A stretch of DNA of 64,000 bases from Symbiodinium natans (GCA_905221605.1 CAJNDS010002117.1:250001-314000), one strand, 5' to 3'; counted from the first letter of the stretch, positions 51,706-64,000 are shown. A program made the numbers and translations. Notes: a model not told the origin generated them from the letters alone.

Positions 51706-52639
51706 AAGAATTAACGCATGCAATGAATGCATATGCCCCATCTTGACTTGCTGAGCTACAGGCGCCATGCAGCTGGAGTTCTCGTGGCTGTCCTTCTGTT
51801 GATCCTCGTCTGCAGCCCCTTTCGCTTCGAAGTGATGATAAGCCCTATCTGCCCGATGCATCGTGCTGATAGCTGGTTTGTGTGTTGCACCTTCCGTCTC
51901 TGTCAATGGTGCACATGATCACTGCATCTTTTAGACTGGCCTTTGGGCCTTGTATAGGGTTAGCTGCGTCACTGGCACTTGGCGTTCGCTGGTGTCCGCC
52001 CCAGGATTTACATGCTGGTCCTGGGCTTGATGCTCTTGCTGCTGTACATCCCCAGGCCGCACTAAGATCTTCCAAGCTGCACGAAAGCTTCATCTTCATT
52101 TCAGTGGCATAAGCGGTACGAGCTCAAGTTGGACATTGGGAGGCTCATCCTGCGCCTCTTGCTGCAACCAGCTGCCAGCTACTTCGGCTACATTGTCGAG
52201 CATGCCTACACACTCAGGCATGCACTGGAGTGCAGGAGGCAACAAGGACATGAGACCTGAGCGCGGGCCCCCGATGCAGGATCTGCAAGTTGCACGTGAA
52301 GCTCTCCCGTGCGATTCAGAAGAAATGGATGAGGTGCCAAATGGTGCGACTGTCTTGAGGGGTGTCAGGCATAGAGAACCATCGAGTTTTTTGCTCAGAG
52401 TTGGTTTTGCTTTAGGTGAGGTCACCCGAGGTCACCCTTTCATACTTGCAACATGCAGTTGTGTGTCAGTAAGGCGGCCTTACCACAGCCGCTTCAGCGA
52501 CATCCGCACTCGGCTGTTTCCATCAGACGGCGGAGCACCCTTGTTGCAATCAGCCTGTCAGCCTACAAGTGAGGGGCACCAGCATATTCTGCTTTGGGCA
52601 TGAAAGATATGGAAGGCTGGGCTTGTGCTTTTGTAAGGT
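51706..52639. other. No firm gene; possible upstream exon of the next gene
   Basis: At about 52,104-52,255 a frame reads WHKRYELKLDIGRLILRLLL, then QPAASYFGYIVEHAYTLRHA. This plausible membrane-anchor-like exon is on the same strand as the glyoxalase II-like gene and may belong to it. No splice chain was found. Confidence 0.3.
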
Positions 52640-55468
52640 ATGCTACGTGCACGCAGTTCCTTGCCTCACCGACAACTTTTGCTACGTTCTGGTGTATGAG
52701 GCAGGCGAACATGTCACGCGTGAAGAGACCGGCTGGGAGTCTTTTTGCCACCCTGAGGGCATGGGTGAAGATAGCGCTTACAATGCCAACAGGCCTCCGC
52801 AGACTTTTGCCTTCCGATCAAGCTGTTGTTTTTAGCACAGATGAAGATGAGACCTTTCGTCACAGGCAAGGTTTGCCTACAACAGTGGTCGATCCTTGCG
52901 ATGCAGCTGCTGTGGAGGACTTTCTCTGAAACAGTGACGGCAATACCGGGCTTAAGTTGCGAATATAGTCCCGTCATCAGGAGGCCCTCGAGCACATAGC
53001 AGAGCGATTTTATGCGACGTACGGTGGCCTTCGGTTGGAAGCAGCCACTTGGGGGCAATTCGATGAGAGTGCGCTTGCTTTGGGGTGCATGTCAGCATAG
53101 CAAAGGTGATCTCACAGCGGCGTACTATGTCTAAGAGAGTATGTCAGCAAGTGAGGTCTTGTGCACCCACAAGCATTGGGATCATGCCGGTCCCGTCCTC
53201 GACATGAGAAGGGTGACTCTTACCCTGTCGTGCTGTGCACATTCTGCAGGGGCAACGAGGATTTAGGTCACTTCGCAGTGTGGCAGCTCTTAAGCAGTGA
53301 TGGGAACGAAGACTTCTGGCACCTGTGCTGTCCAAAAAACTCAATTGCCTCTCTGATTCCTCATAGTTTAGTTGAAGCTGGTACACGCTGAGGTGGCAAC
53401 GAGGAGCTTGCAGCCCGGGCTTCAAAGGCAAATCACTCCGCTCCAGCTCGGAGCTTAGATAGGAACATATAGGATGAGATGAGGGTCAAGGGAATGAAAC
53501 GACTGCACGAAGCAAAGGCATGTGTAGTCAGTGTTCTGGCAGCCTCTGTGGACATGAGCTCTCCACCAGAGATCAACAGTTCATTCGCTCCATCCTTTCT
53601 TTGCCTTTTCAATCTGTCTTCGGGTATGCCACGAACACTCACGGGATGGGCATGGTCAGAACACAGCTTTGCCTGATTCTCGACTCGGAACACACAAAGC
53701 TCTGATAATTCTGTGCGCAAACCTGTCCTTTCTCGGTGTGCCCCAAGGTCGGGAAAGCAAAGTTGAGAAACGCACGACGCAACGCCCGCGAATCTCCAGC
53801 TGTCAAGTCCAAGAAATCACTCAACTCAAGCTCCAGCCAAAAAGTTTCAGAACCTGAAACATCCTGAATCACATTGAAACACCGAAACTCTACATCCATG
53901 ATTTCGTGCTAAGAGCTCGGCCGGCACCATGCGGCAAATCCAAAGATCTCGGACTCACGGTGATACCGTCACGAACTTCGAAAGTTCACCTGAAAAGGAT
54001 TGAAGGCCATCCAGCTCCACATCACACATGCCATCAAAAGCACATAAAAGCAGTGTTTCAGTCGTTTTGGCACGGTTTGTTCGTGTGAAGTTTGTTCTGC
54101 TGTAGCCGAGTCAACCTTTGCAAGTTCTTTCTTTCGAGTCTTTTGGCAATTCGATCGTCCCGGACAGCTGCATATGGTTCTGTCGTCTTGGGCGAAGAGC
54201 AGAGAGCCTCAAAGCCTCAGGATTCTGCCACGGAGTCGGAGTCGCAAGATGTGACAGCTGTGCAGCTGTTGCACTTCGCCGAGCGGCTCAAAGTGTTTGG
54301 AGGCGCGCGTGTCACGCGTTTAGTGTGTGACTGTCATGTCAGTGATGATTTTAAGGACTGGAGGACGATGTTCCTGGCTGTACGCATCCTGTGCCCTGGT
54401 TCGAATGGCTACAAAGGACCGTTCGGCATCGTTCGAACATGTCTAGAAGGCCTTGCGATGCAGCTACAGGTGCAGCATTTGGACCAGATCGAGGTTGGTA
54501 ACCTCAGCTTCCAGGCCAGGAAGTTGAGGGTACAACGAAGTACACCGCGAGTTCACTTAAGGGAGGCCTTTCTATGCCACAGGTGGCGTGATGGGTGCAC
54601 ATGCCATGCAGAGTTTGGAGCTCCTGCGAGGCCCTCGGGGCTCCTGGCCACACGCAGGGGAGCGTCATGTTTCGGCTGCCCTGCAAGGCTGGGAGGGTTG
54701 TTTTGGCAGATGTTCGATGGCTCACCAATGAGCCCGCCGTGACCCCTTCAGGCCGAATCCTCGGCCGTGGACAGCGACCGAGCCCCGCTTGAGCTTTTGG
54801 GGGTATCGGGGATCAAGGAGCGCCCATGATATTATCTTTCGCTTCTGGCAACATTCAGGCAGTTCTTGCACCCTGATGCATCCAGTTTCTACTTCTTTCT
54901 CTTGAGGCCTGGACGCACTTTTCACTGGGGACACGCTCTTCTCCGGTGGTTGTGGCGCCAACTTCGAGGGCAGCGACCTAGACATGGAGCACTGCTTCGG
55001 CACGATACTGGACACGGGGGGGTCCGACGAATCCGATCCCCGAGTCCCAACTGTCTTGAGGCACTTTTTCTCGTTACAGCCTGCAGGAGACTTGTGACCC
55101 GAGCTACGCAACATGGCTCTTCCCCGGTCACGAGCCCCTGCTGCACTTCGCTCGAATTGTCCTTGCGCCTTCATCGCCTTCGCTAGAATGGTATGCCACT
55201 GCACCGAATGGCTGCTGAGGAATACACCTGCATGCTGATGGAAAACGTTCTGTTGGAGGCGCGATGGCTTGCGAGGCTCCGTAACATGAGTAGCACCGAG
55301 TGGAGTCCGTTTAAGCCGTGCGAGGCGTGCGCCAAAGCGGCTTGGCATCCACCGGGGTGCCTCGTCCAAAGGCTTAAGGCTCAGCTCATCTCAGCTCCAG
55401 TCTCTACCAGGCCACCTGTGGGTTTGAGGAATGGGGACTCGGGCAAAGTGCGCACCAGCAAACCGTAA
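52640..55468 (+). CDS. Glyoxalase II-like metallo-beta-lactamase-fold hydrolase, multi-exon
   Basis: Exons: about 52,640-52,704 (HAVPCLTDNFCYVLVYE); 52,871-52,914/917 (TTVVDPCDAAAV); 52,981-53,040 (ALEHIAERFYATYGGLRLE); 53,156-53,189 (VLCTHKHWDHAG, the THxHxDH metal site); one or two unresolved exons (GNEDL near 53,252; LKVFGGA near 54,288); 54,470-54,514 (HLDQIEVGNLSFQ); 54,631-54,682 (LGAPGHTQGSVMFRLP); 54,907 to about 55,040 (ALFTGDTLFSGGCGANFEG, bridging Asp 54,930-54,932); 55,087-55,131 (YATWLFPGH); 55,220-55,468 (EYTCMLMENVLLEARWLARL). Together they give the order of hydroxyacylglutathione hydrolase: THxHxDH, PGHT, GDTLF-GGCG, GHEYT. The enzyme would split S-lactoylglutathione using two metal ions. 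Donors include GC (52,705; 53,041; 54,515; 54,683), GT (53,190) and GA (55,132); acceptors are AG|G. A persulfide-dioxygenase or PNKD-type relative cannot be excluded. The C-terminus is Cys-rich and unusual. Confidence 0.8.
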
Positions 55469-57014
55469 GTACATGCAAGAAACAAAACAGTGGAACCGGA
55501 AAAGGCTTGAAGCGAACTTAGCTTAGGGTGCGTTTGGGCTCTAACGCAGTGGCCTTCCGATCCCGGGTCTGCGGAATCAAAAGGTTGAGGTTTAGGGCCT
55601 CCGATGATTAAGTCGAGTCGTAAAACCATTTGGAACCTTAACCTCAAGGCCGTCGCTCTTGTAGGCTGAGACACAGGCTGTCAAAAATCCCTAAGTTCTT
55701 GTGGCTCCCAGAGCCTGGCCTGATCAAGGCCATCTTTTCGCAAAACATCTTGAGGGTCAGCGTGGGTTTTTGGGGGTGAGGGTTGGGGCTTTGCGCTGAT
55801 GTTCGGAAAATGCTAAAACGACTTGAGCCGGTAAGTTCAGGATCTTATGCGTGGAAGCGCAGAGAGAGCGTGCGCCGTTTGCCTTGCCCGCGCTTCAAGG
55901 CATTTCCTCGCGGTCTGCAGCGCCTTTTACACTGCCTGGATCTCATTCAGAGTTACAGGTAATGGGCTGGACACATCGTCTTTTCTACTACTTTGCGTGC
56001 TTCTGCAATTCTCTTGGCTTCTCAGCACGCTTGAGATCAGAGTTTTGCTCCTGTCTTAGGCAGCACACCGCCGCGCGCTGCGGGATCGCCTCCCCACGGT
56101 TCCGGTTCTCTTGGACCCTGGGCAAAGGTGTTGAGCCAGCCTTTTGCATTTCTTCATGGCAGCTGTGATAGCCTTCGACCACTGATTGCCCAGTCCAGCA
56201 AGCTCGAGGCCTGAATCCAATGTATGTTGCAAATGAAAGTTTGAGGACGGAGAGCGGATGATCAATCCGCGCTTCAACACGTTGCGGGAGCATGCCCGCG
56301 TGCTCTTGACAGCCACGCAGCGAGTAGGGTTGCAGGCAGGGTCTGCATCTTGAATGACTCGCTTCACGCGTTAGAACTGACCGAACGGGGTCAGTGCAAT
56401 TATTCAGAGTGTGCACCAAGAGACCTGTTCAACATCAGATGGCAGGGAGCAGGAGCAGATGATCCTCCGCTGAGGGTGGGCAGCAAGGTCGGCTGGGATG
56501 CTTGTCAAAACTTGTCAATGACTTTAAGACGTAACCCTATTGGTGCTCAACTTTGGTTGCTCAGGTGCCAACGATTCACGAGAGCCAGGGTCCAGCATCT
56601 GGCAACGAGGTCGCAGCCGGGCAGAATAAGCCAGGCTCGGCAAGAAACCTCGAAAGAAGAAAGCGAAACTGTGAAATCACTGCATTCGAGCCGCGACGAG
56701 CCAAGATGAGAGGAGGTGTGAGTGTCCCAGCGAGCACCAAAGCAGATAAAAGCAGATAAAAGCAGGCCGTGGCCTCCTGGTGAATGCTGGGGCCCCGCCG
56801 TCGCAGCAGCTGGCCGTGCTGTACAGGGCTCAGGCAGTTGCCCTGAGCTGGAAAGCTGGAAAAGGTGGTCTGAATCTGCTTCCGCCGTTCCACCGGCCCC
56901 AGTTCACAGTTCGTGCTGTGTCGGTCAACCGTGCTCCAGGTATCGGGCCGACCTGGATGCCCTGAGGAGAGGGGAGATGGTGACTTCCTTTATGGCGGTT
57001 GAATTGGCCTAAGT
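55469..57014. other. No identified gene
   Basis: Short frames only. A plus-strand piece at about 56,800-56,890 (VLYRAQAVALSWKAGKGG) is mildly protein-like. No motif. Confidence 0.35.
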
Positions 57015-57344
57015 GTGGCGAAAAAGCGCAAAGCACCCTGGGAGCCATGTGCTGAGAGGCAGGAGCTTCTCGGCGGGCTTGCAGGTGCGGAGGCCGCCGA
57101 GCGGCTAAGGCAGGATGATGCAGTATGCCAAGTATGCCAAGTATGCCAAGTATGCCAAGTATGCCAAAAGTATGCAAAGCTTCGACAACGTCCATACTTG
57201 AAAAGACGTGTGAGAAGAGATCTTCAGAGGCAGCTCGAAAGGCGGCCCTTCGAAGCGGCGCTCGTCAGTGGCGAGGCGCGTGTGCTGCGGTGCGACGAGC
57301 TGACTTCCTTGAGCCTCTTCGGGACTCCAGGGCGACTGCTTTAG
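57015..57344 (+). CDS. Unidentified ORF interrupted by a 10-bp repeat
   Basis: A 110-codon frame. The N-terminus is basic, then comes an Ala/Glu/Arg-rich helix-like part (LLGGLAGAEAAERLRQ). The five-fold Val-Cys-Gln repeat comes from a GTATGCCAA 10-bp DNA repeat at 57,123-57,167. After that the frame is Arg-rich (RPYLKRRVRRDLQRQLERRP). It could be a coding exon with a simple-repeat insertion. No family recognised. Confidence 0.25.
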   Translation: MAKKRKAPWEPCAERQELLGGLAGAEAAERLRQDDAVCQVCQVCQVCQVCQKYAKLRQRPYLKRRVRRDLQRQLERRPFEAALVSGEARVLRCDELTSLSLFGTPGRLL

Positions 57345-57378
57345 TGACTCGGGCCTGAGACCGGCCGAGGAGGCCGAT

Positions 57379-57392
57379 GGGGGGGGGGGGGG
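57379..57392 (+). repeat. Run of 14 G
   Basis: A homopolymer that may be miscounted in the assembly. It lies just behind the stop of the ORF above. Confidence 0.8.
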
Positions 57393-58254
57393 CAGGTGGT
57401 GTAGTGGCAGTGTCAGCATGTCCTCCGTTCCTGAGATCGTCGTGCCCACAGGAGGCCATCAAGCAGGAAGCCGCGCATGGGCAGCTGCGGGAGCCAGAGC
57501 GGCTCAACTAGGAAATTGGGGAAAGGATTTTGCAAAGCTGCTGCGAGTGGCGAGGAATGCTTCAAGGCATAATTAAGAATGTTTGGGAATCCTTCGGGGC
57601 CTAGTGGAGGCTTGCCTTCGCCTTGCCTCCGAGGATGGGTGAGGACTACGGCGAGGCCCAGTGGAACGAGACGTCCGTCAAGGAAGCGCTGAAAGTCTTG
57701 GCAGTGCCAGCACATCTTGCCGTGGGGCCAAAGGCCAGGAAGCGACACTTACTGTCACATTGCCCTGCGTTCCCTGGCTTCCTTTTCAAGCCTGTTCCGT
57801 CTTGCCGCATGCTACGTCGGCCACATGTTCCATGGTGGAGTAGCACCCTGTAGCAGGTGCACGGCATGCAAGCAAGAGAATGTGTGCTGTATTCGCAGGT
57901 GCCCTGCAAAGAAGAGGACCGCCATTGTGTGTGGTATGCTACATTTGCTTTTCAGCAGCCGGCCAGCTGACCACAAGTTCACCACATTTCCCCACGCGCT
58001 CAATATTGAAGAGATTGTTGCAGGACCTGCCAATCAGCTTCCGCCGATTGAAGGCCATTTGTGATCACATGAGGATCCCGTCCAGGACTGCAGGGGAGAT
58101 CTTCGGCCTTTGACTGACACAAACTTGAAGACAATGGCAGAGGTGTCTTTGAATATCGGCCGGAGCATTTGCACGCCAGATGCTTTGGCTCCGCGGCCTT
58201 GGCGTAGACTACGCCGCGAAACTGACAAATCCAAGGGCATTCATCCGTGCGGGC
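57393..58254. other. Possible single exons, no gene model
   Basis: At about 57,635-57,715 a plus frame reads MGEDYGEAQWNETSVKEALK, then VLAVPA, which looks like a real exon. At about 57,965-58,060 another reads HKFTTFPHALNIEEIVAGPA. Neither could be linked or named. Confidence 0.3.
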
Positions 58255-58410
58255 CTTCCACCCACTCACCCACCCACTCGCCCACCCACACACCCAGCCA
58301 CCCCCCCAGCAACCCACCCAGCCACCCACCCAGCTACCCCCCCCAGCCACCCACCCAACCACCCACCCAGCCAGCCACCCACACACCCCCACACCCGCAC
58401 ACCTACACGC
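58255..58410. repeat. (ACCC)n-type microsatellite
   Basis: Imperfect CCACCCACCCAGCC repeats on the plus strand. They read as Pro/His/Thr on the plus strand and Gly/Trp/Val on the minus strand, which explains the long open frames there. Confidence 0.85.
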
Positions 58411-61400
58411 GCAGGCCCGCACCGACAGCCTGCATGGTGCTTTGGCAGACCCCAGATCAAGCTCCGCAAGCTACTTTCTACTAAGATATTGCACCCATAG
58501 CCATAGTACATCAGACCGAATCTTAAGCATCAAGACGACCCTGAGCGACGCCCTTTAGGAGTTCGGAGGCGTTGCTTGCGGTGCTCCAGCAGCCTGGAGA
58601 GAACCCGAGCAGTGAGGATCCGATGTTCTCAGTGCTCTTCAGAAACAGCTTCCATGCATTTCCATGCAGTTTCTATCCAGCGGTGCTCTTGGGCTGCTAC
58701 TGCTTATGGCACTGTCTGAGTCCGCTGTCACAAGGAGGAGGAGCCTGCACATTGCTGCGTGGCAGTGTTCTCTGGCCCAGCATGGAAGGGAAGAGTGGAA
58801 AGGGGCGGACACGTGTGTATCTCCAAGATCCTTCAGAGGGTTATTGTTATTGTCTCGTCCACGCTGCCTGTCCGCCTCTGTACGAGTCACTGAAGCACTG
58901 CTTCTGAAGCTCAGCCTCAGGTTTTGCTGCTGCCAGTCGGCACGGAGCATCGTTGCCCGAAATGTGGGTGATGAAAGCCCTGGTGCTGACAGGCGTGCAT
59001 CAATCATGCAGCGGTTGTGTCCCGTTGTGTGCTTAACTTCACTTGCATCCTTTCTTTGGTGTATCCCCGAGGCTCATCCCACTTCGTGTGGCAATAAGTA
59101 GATTAACTCCCCCCGACGTGAAGCACACGGAGGCCGGGCCCGCATGATATCGCACGAGCACGATGAGCTGTCCCAGCCTAGTCCTAGTCGTCAGTTCAGC
59201 TTCTCACGAAAAAATCCAATCTGTTCTACTCGTAGCTGCGTTTGGCGATGTCTGATGCAAGATGGCGCAGTTGTCTGTCAAGTGTTTTGCAAGAGGTACA
59301 GGGTACAGGTGCAAGCACGCTCGAGCCGCGGGCCTTCATAAGTGAGGTTTTTGATACGCGGCCGGCTAGCAATTTCCGTACCTTCTAGGATACGGCTTTA
59401 ACGCACGTGGTCGCAAAAGAGGTCGCTTAACAAAGCGCCGTTTCATTGCCGGTGGCTTGAGTCCTGAGTTTACCACTTTTGGCACTTGTTTTTGCGGTGA
59501 GTCCAGCGGGAGGTTTTCGCTGCGGTGCTTCTTAATCCTTTTGAGTTTGGGATGGCAGGTTTTTGCATTCCAAACTGCTGTCTTTCATTGACGCGTTGGG
59601 CGCCTTGCAGGAGGAGAGTTTCTTCCGGCGCCTCTGCCGGTGTCTTCCTTGTTCCGGGTCTGGCAGCGGTGGCTTGGCTTCGTGATGGAGTTGGGGGATG
59701 TTGGTTTAAGGAGTGTTTATTGAGTGGCTGCCCTTCCGGTTGCAGTCATGGTGCTCGGATGTCACCTGCAATGCTAGAGCCACTAGGGTCTCAGGGCCCG
59801 ACCCCAACACGCTTCCCCACAATGCATGCTGCTCTCGAAGTCGTGACGCACCCTAGGCGGACATGACTCTGCGGACTCCGCGCAGGATGGGTCGTGGAGA
59901 CATGTCGCTTCTGTCACGTGTTGTGGGAACGCTTTGGGGGTCACGCAATGGGTTACGATCGGTTAGAAGGAGTCTGGTGGTGAGGGGTCGGAGCCGACCA
60001 CCGAGCCTGAGCCACCTGACCCTCCCATCCCTCAAGCGGTGCCTCGGCGGCAGCCTGCGGAGTGCTTGCGGAGTCCACAAATGTCGCTCGCTCATTGCCG
60101 CCGGAGCCCACTGAGGTGATCCGACGGCGCCGCTTCCGCGCCGTCGAGCGCTGCTTCAACAAACACCAGCCCGAAGGCCGAAGAAGGACCTTTTGACTTT
60201 TGACGGATAGAATCTGAAGCTTGGCCTTGCCTTTCAGGCTGCCCGCTTTGCACATCGTCTTTCCGTGCCAGCGAAATCTGAGCCGAAGAGCCTCCGAGTC
60301 TCCGACGTGTGGAAGTTTGAAAGTGCTGTCGCTCGGCTTGAGCATGTCTGAGCACTCTGTTGGGCCTAGCCAAAGTGCCAAGGTGTTGTGTGATTCATGT
60401 GAGATTCGCGAGTGCTCGCGCTTTAAAAAACGCTAAACGAAAGTGCGCCAGCACTCACACTCTGAAGCAATAGGTATCTGAGATGCCGTGACATCGTTTC
60501 TTGTCCAGCCAGCAGTTTTTCCTTGAGATCTCTTTCTTCCTGGCTGCTCACTCAAAAGACATGCAAACGTCTGGTTTGCTCTGGTCTCAGCCCGGTGACG
60601 TCTCTTGCTGCATGCCAGGCGGCCAAATGCGCTTCTGAGACTGTGACAAGCCGTGAGAGTGCTGGCATGTATGTCCACTTGTTTAAACGGTTTACTGACA
60701 CTATAGTGCTAACAGATCGGCATGCCCCAGTGCAATACCAAGAGCTGTGGCTGCTGCCTGTACAGAAAAGGCCATGTCCTCTTCGCCGTACCCACGTGTT
60801 GCCAGGTCCTGCCCAAGTCATAAGAGGTTGTTTCCTCTACAAACCAAAACACACGGTCGTGACCATGAGCAGTCTCCTCGAGATGCATGCACGGAGGGAT
60901 CTCTTCGTCTCTTGTGTCAGAAGCCCATGCCTGCGGAAATGGTTCACTGGGAATGATGGTATGACACATGCGCTTTCAAATTCAGTAAAAATCATAATTT
61001 TCGGATAATGCTGAAGGCAAGAACGTTCATTGGTGGAGCCGGGTTTGCGGCATGACTCATGTTTGGAGTTGAGTCGTAACCATTTCACTGGGTTTTGCTA
61101 TGCTGCGGTTGTTGTGACCAGGGGGTGTTTGCCAAGTAAGTGCCCGCACGGACACATGATGGACACAGTGACAGGGACACGACGACCCGCTCTTCTGGCC
61201 CAAGGAAGTGCTTCGCTTCCTTCCATATCGTTGTCTAGAACTATTTTCCATGTCGGTCGCCAGCCAGCAGGTGGCTCTCTGATAAGAGCCACTCAGCCAA
61301 GCTTTATGATGCGTCGAGGCGTAAGGCCTGAGACAGGCTGCACCAGGCTTAAGTGCTCCCAGCTGCATTGCGTCGGCAGATGGTAGCCTTTAGCCCAGGC

Positions 61401-64000
61401 TTGCTGGTCTTCCTCGTACAGTGACGCCTCGGAGTTCAAGGCTGTTAGACACGTTTTGTGAAGATGTTGTTTCTTTGTGTAGCTTCGCAAGAGGCTCTTC
61501 TCCCTCAGTCTCAGCCCCCATTATTGCAAGTGTGAAGTGGCAGGTGATTGGGCGCTAAATGCCATGCGATTCCTAGCAGCTTGCACGTGACTTGTTCGCG
61601 CAAAAGCTGTTTCTTACAGTGACATTATGGCCCACCTGTCAAGATGAAGAGTTTCGTAGATGCCGAGGCTTTTGCTCATTGCAGTCATTGCGCTGGACAA
61701 GGCGATAAGATGCAAACTCAGACTCGCGATGTGCGCCCATCTGCCTGCAGGACCAAGACCATGGCCATCACCGAGCACACCTGGAAGCTTCAGGATCTGA
61801 GGGAGCCGAGGCTGTCACGAAAGCACAAAAGCACAGTTCCGCAAGCCCCGCAAGCCCCATTGGTTGCGGATGAGTTCGAGTCCCGGCTTCAAGGTCCGCA
61901 AGCCTGGCTTGAAGCATGTGCCGAAGGCAGAATCTCACAATGTGAGCGCATCACTCCACTCCTTGCATTTTCCCGGCTCGTAGGCTCGGCATGAAGCTGC
62001 GTCCAAGCTCCTTGGCCGACACTTTGCCTTGCTTCTTGGTGGACAGATTGGAAGATCCAGATGTCTTCTATTTGGTGAAGTGTCAGGAGGGAAAAGAAAC
62101 AAGCGGCTCACCACAGCGGACACGTGGCAAAGAAGGCGAAGAAGGCTTCGATAAATCTGGGCATTGGCAGCATGTTACATGATGGAGTCCGGTTGGAAGT
62201 GGCAGAGCCGATCAGGCAACTCATGCCGTTCATGCACCAAAGGCGGCAGCGGAGGCAACGTGTTCGGCTTGGAGATTGATGGTCTTGGAAACTTGATGAC
62301 CGGCAGGTCACTTCGCACGGAAACCTCAATCACCACCATCACAGCCACAGGCACAGGCACGGATCTCAGGCCCTTAGCAGTCTTAAATATTTTCGAGCTT
62401 GGTTTGCTGGCAAGCCTTCCTGCTCTGCGAATGACTCGGCGCAGCTTGCATAGTGATGGTACAAGGGGAACACTCGGCCTTTCAGTATGGACGGCTTAGC
62501 AACAAGCCTTCCCCAGAATTTCGGTGACCCGTAGCACATCTGCATGGTGCTGGAGGCACGTTCCTGTCACCAGCCAAGTGGAGGCCAGGGCGCAGCCTTA
62601 GCCCATGTGGGTATCTCTCTCCTCATGCATCGTTGTGAACGCTGCATACCCTGTGCAGGTCGAGCCGCCCCGTGACATCCACAACTTTCCTGTGACCTTT
62701 TTCCAGGAAGAGTCGGAGCAGGCGGGGCAGGGCTCCCTCATCTCACTTTCATGTGGCTGGCCGGGCCATACTGACTCGGTTGAGTGTTGAATTGCACCGC
62801 ACACCCACAGAACCAAGGGGAGGTATTGTCTTGGGCCATATGAGATGAAGGCCACTGGCCTCAGGCAACTCCATTGGTGTTGCCTACCGGCCCCGGGGCC
62901 CGTAGGCGGTCTCAGGTCCACGCTTTGCAAAACCTGCGAAACGGCGAGCACTGGGCGAGCATCACGAGTCGGCGATCAGGACGTCGATTGACGGGGGCGA
63001 GCATCATGGGCGGCCATCAACATGGAGCATCACGAGCATCATCTGCATCATGAACGGATCCCAACGAACACGCCGCAAACGTTGCAGATGGTTCATAATG
63101 CCCAGCCTTCTGTCTTTATTCTGGAGTTGATTCTTCCTGCGAGCCGTGCCTGCAGATTTTCCAGGCGAATATAGGCGAACGAACACACTCCAGGCACGGT
63201 GAGCGGACTCACAATGAACACCTGCACTCAGGGGCCCTTCCACCCGGCCAGAGACAGAGCTGTTCACGAGCCTCGGACATCATAAAGCCTGGTGGCCTTT
63301 CTTGATTGTGCGGCTGAGTGTAGCTGAGTCCAAGGTGAAGGAAGGCTCCGGTGTGGAGGTCGAAGTCACGAAGATCTCTGATGCACCCGACGAGTCTTTG
63401 CAGAAGCAGATGTTGGTTTACGGATGTTTACGGGTTTGCTCAGTGTACTCCCGTTCGCAATGAGCCCCTGTTTGCGCTCGCACAGACTGTCGTTAAACCT
63501 TATTGAACCTGAAGCTTGTCATGCCCGCCTGTGTGAGGAAATCGAGACAGAGGCGGAGGCAAACGGCATTGCCAGCTAGTTGTCTTTGATGGATCCGCAT
63601 GTTCGATCTTCAGGAGAGGTCGGAATATGGCGAGGCCATTCAGGGCATTGCTGTGAATTTCTCCTTTTCGCTGCTGACCTGCTACGCCGTTGTCAGGAAG
63701 AGGAGGGTAGCATGGAAGATCAAGCCCGCATCCTACTGCACGCTTTTGAAAGTATCAGCGTGAATGGCATACCTGAATGCATTTGGCAGTTTTCACGGGC
63801 TGAGGATGCCTGATGATGGCTGTTGATGATTGATGTTCATGATGTGATGACATGCATATCCCTTGGCCTCAAGACATGTTACCGGATTTCAAGGGCTTTG
63901 CACAAGCGGCGGTGCACTTGTGGTGTTTCCGATGCTCTGGTCAGCAGAGTCAAAGATCCGGTTTACGACACGTTCGATGGTGATGGTCGCCACAAATGAT
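58411..64000. other. Right end: no identified gene, isolated candidate exons
   Basis: Frames that look mildly coding on the plus strand include 60,523-61,008 (161 codons, for example VLTDRHAPVQYQELWLLPVQ), about 61,780-61,960 (ADEFESRLQGPQAWLEACAE), about 62,036-62,085 (LVDRLEDPDVFYLVK), about 62,655-62,720 (EPPRDIHNFPVTFFQEE), about 63,315-63,415 (SVAESKVKEGSGVEVEVTKI), about 63,498-63,579 (PEACHARLCEEIETEAEANG) and 63,580-63,813 (FLLFAADLLRRCQEEEGSME). A Pro-rich piece lies at about 59,985-60,080. None shows a family motif, and no splice chain was found. Host genes with unrecognised products are likely here. Confidence 0.3.

Noticed and set aside
58000-58511. Gly/Trp-rich and Pro/His-rich frames
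   Set aside because: Both strands of an ACCC-type microsatellite.

Overview
The window looks like nuclear DNA from a dinoflagellate, most likely a Symbiodiniaceae-type genome. Four independent signs support this. (1) Three multi-exon genes can be reassembled by reading frame. Their introns end in AG followed by an exonic G, and many begin with GC or GA instead of GT, as known for dinoflagellates. (2) A relict of the dinoflagellate spliced leader lies near 7,850. (3) A decayed TTTAGGG-type telomeric tract lies at 19,430. (4) The first 19 kb are layered retroelements of the kind that fill dinoflagellate genomes. No bacterial-style operon, rRNA, tRNA or CRISPR array was seen.

Layout. 1-9,672 is a graveyard of Ty1/copia-type elements on both strands: a gag-like ORF running off the left edge (minus), a zinc-knuckle scrap (plus), an inverted aspartic-protease scrap (minus), a fairly intact copia polyprotein with one frameshift (3,039-7,108) plus a small downstream ORF, another gag scrap (minus, 7,993-8,661), and the first half of a second copia reverse transcriptase. 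9,673-18,756 is a non-LTR (LINE-like) element. It carries one 2,928-codon open frame (RG-rich ORF1 part, AP endonuclease, reverse transcriptase, four zinc fingers, USP-like peptidase fold) and an overlapping 311-codon ORF in another frame. It sits inside the copia reverse transcriptase just after the YVDD box and is flanked by a 13-bp repeat; the rest of that copia gene resumes at 18,757.

19-27.7 kb is mostly non-coding, with an interstitial telomeric tract and a 0.7-kb 8-bp minisatellite. 27.7-55.5 kb holds host genes, all on the plus strand and separated by repeats: a small leucine-rich-repeat gene (27,696-28,559), a six-transmembrane voltage-gated cation channel (28,773 to about 33,101), scattered coiled-coil exons (36-39.4 kb), a GH30 glucosylceramidase-like gene (40,029-46,985), a 1,001-bp tandem duplication (49.4-51.7 kb), and a glyoxalase II-like metallo-beta-lactamase-fold hydrolase (about 52,640-55,468). 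The one-way arrangement fits dinoflagellate gene clusters. One GH30 intron contains a whole 4-kb satellite array, with an inverted block and a second nested satellite. 55.5-64 kb contains only unassigned candidate exons and simple repeats.

Exon models were built by eye from frame continuity and family motifs. They need RNA or homology support. Five-prime exons are missing or uncertain for the channel, GH30 and glyoxalase II genes.
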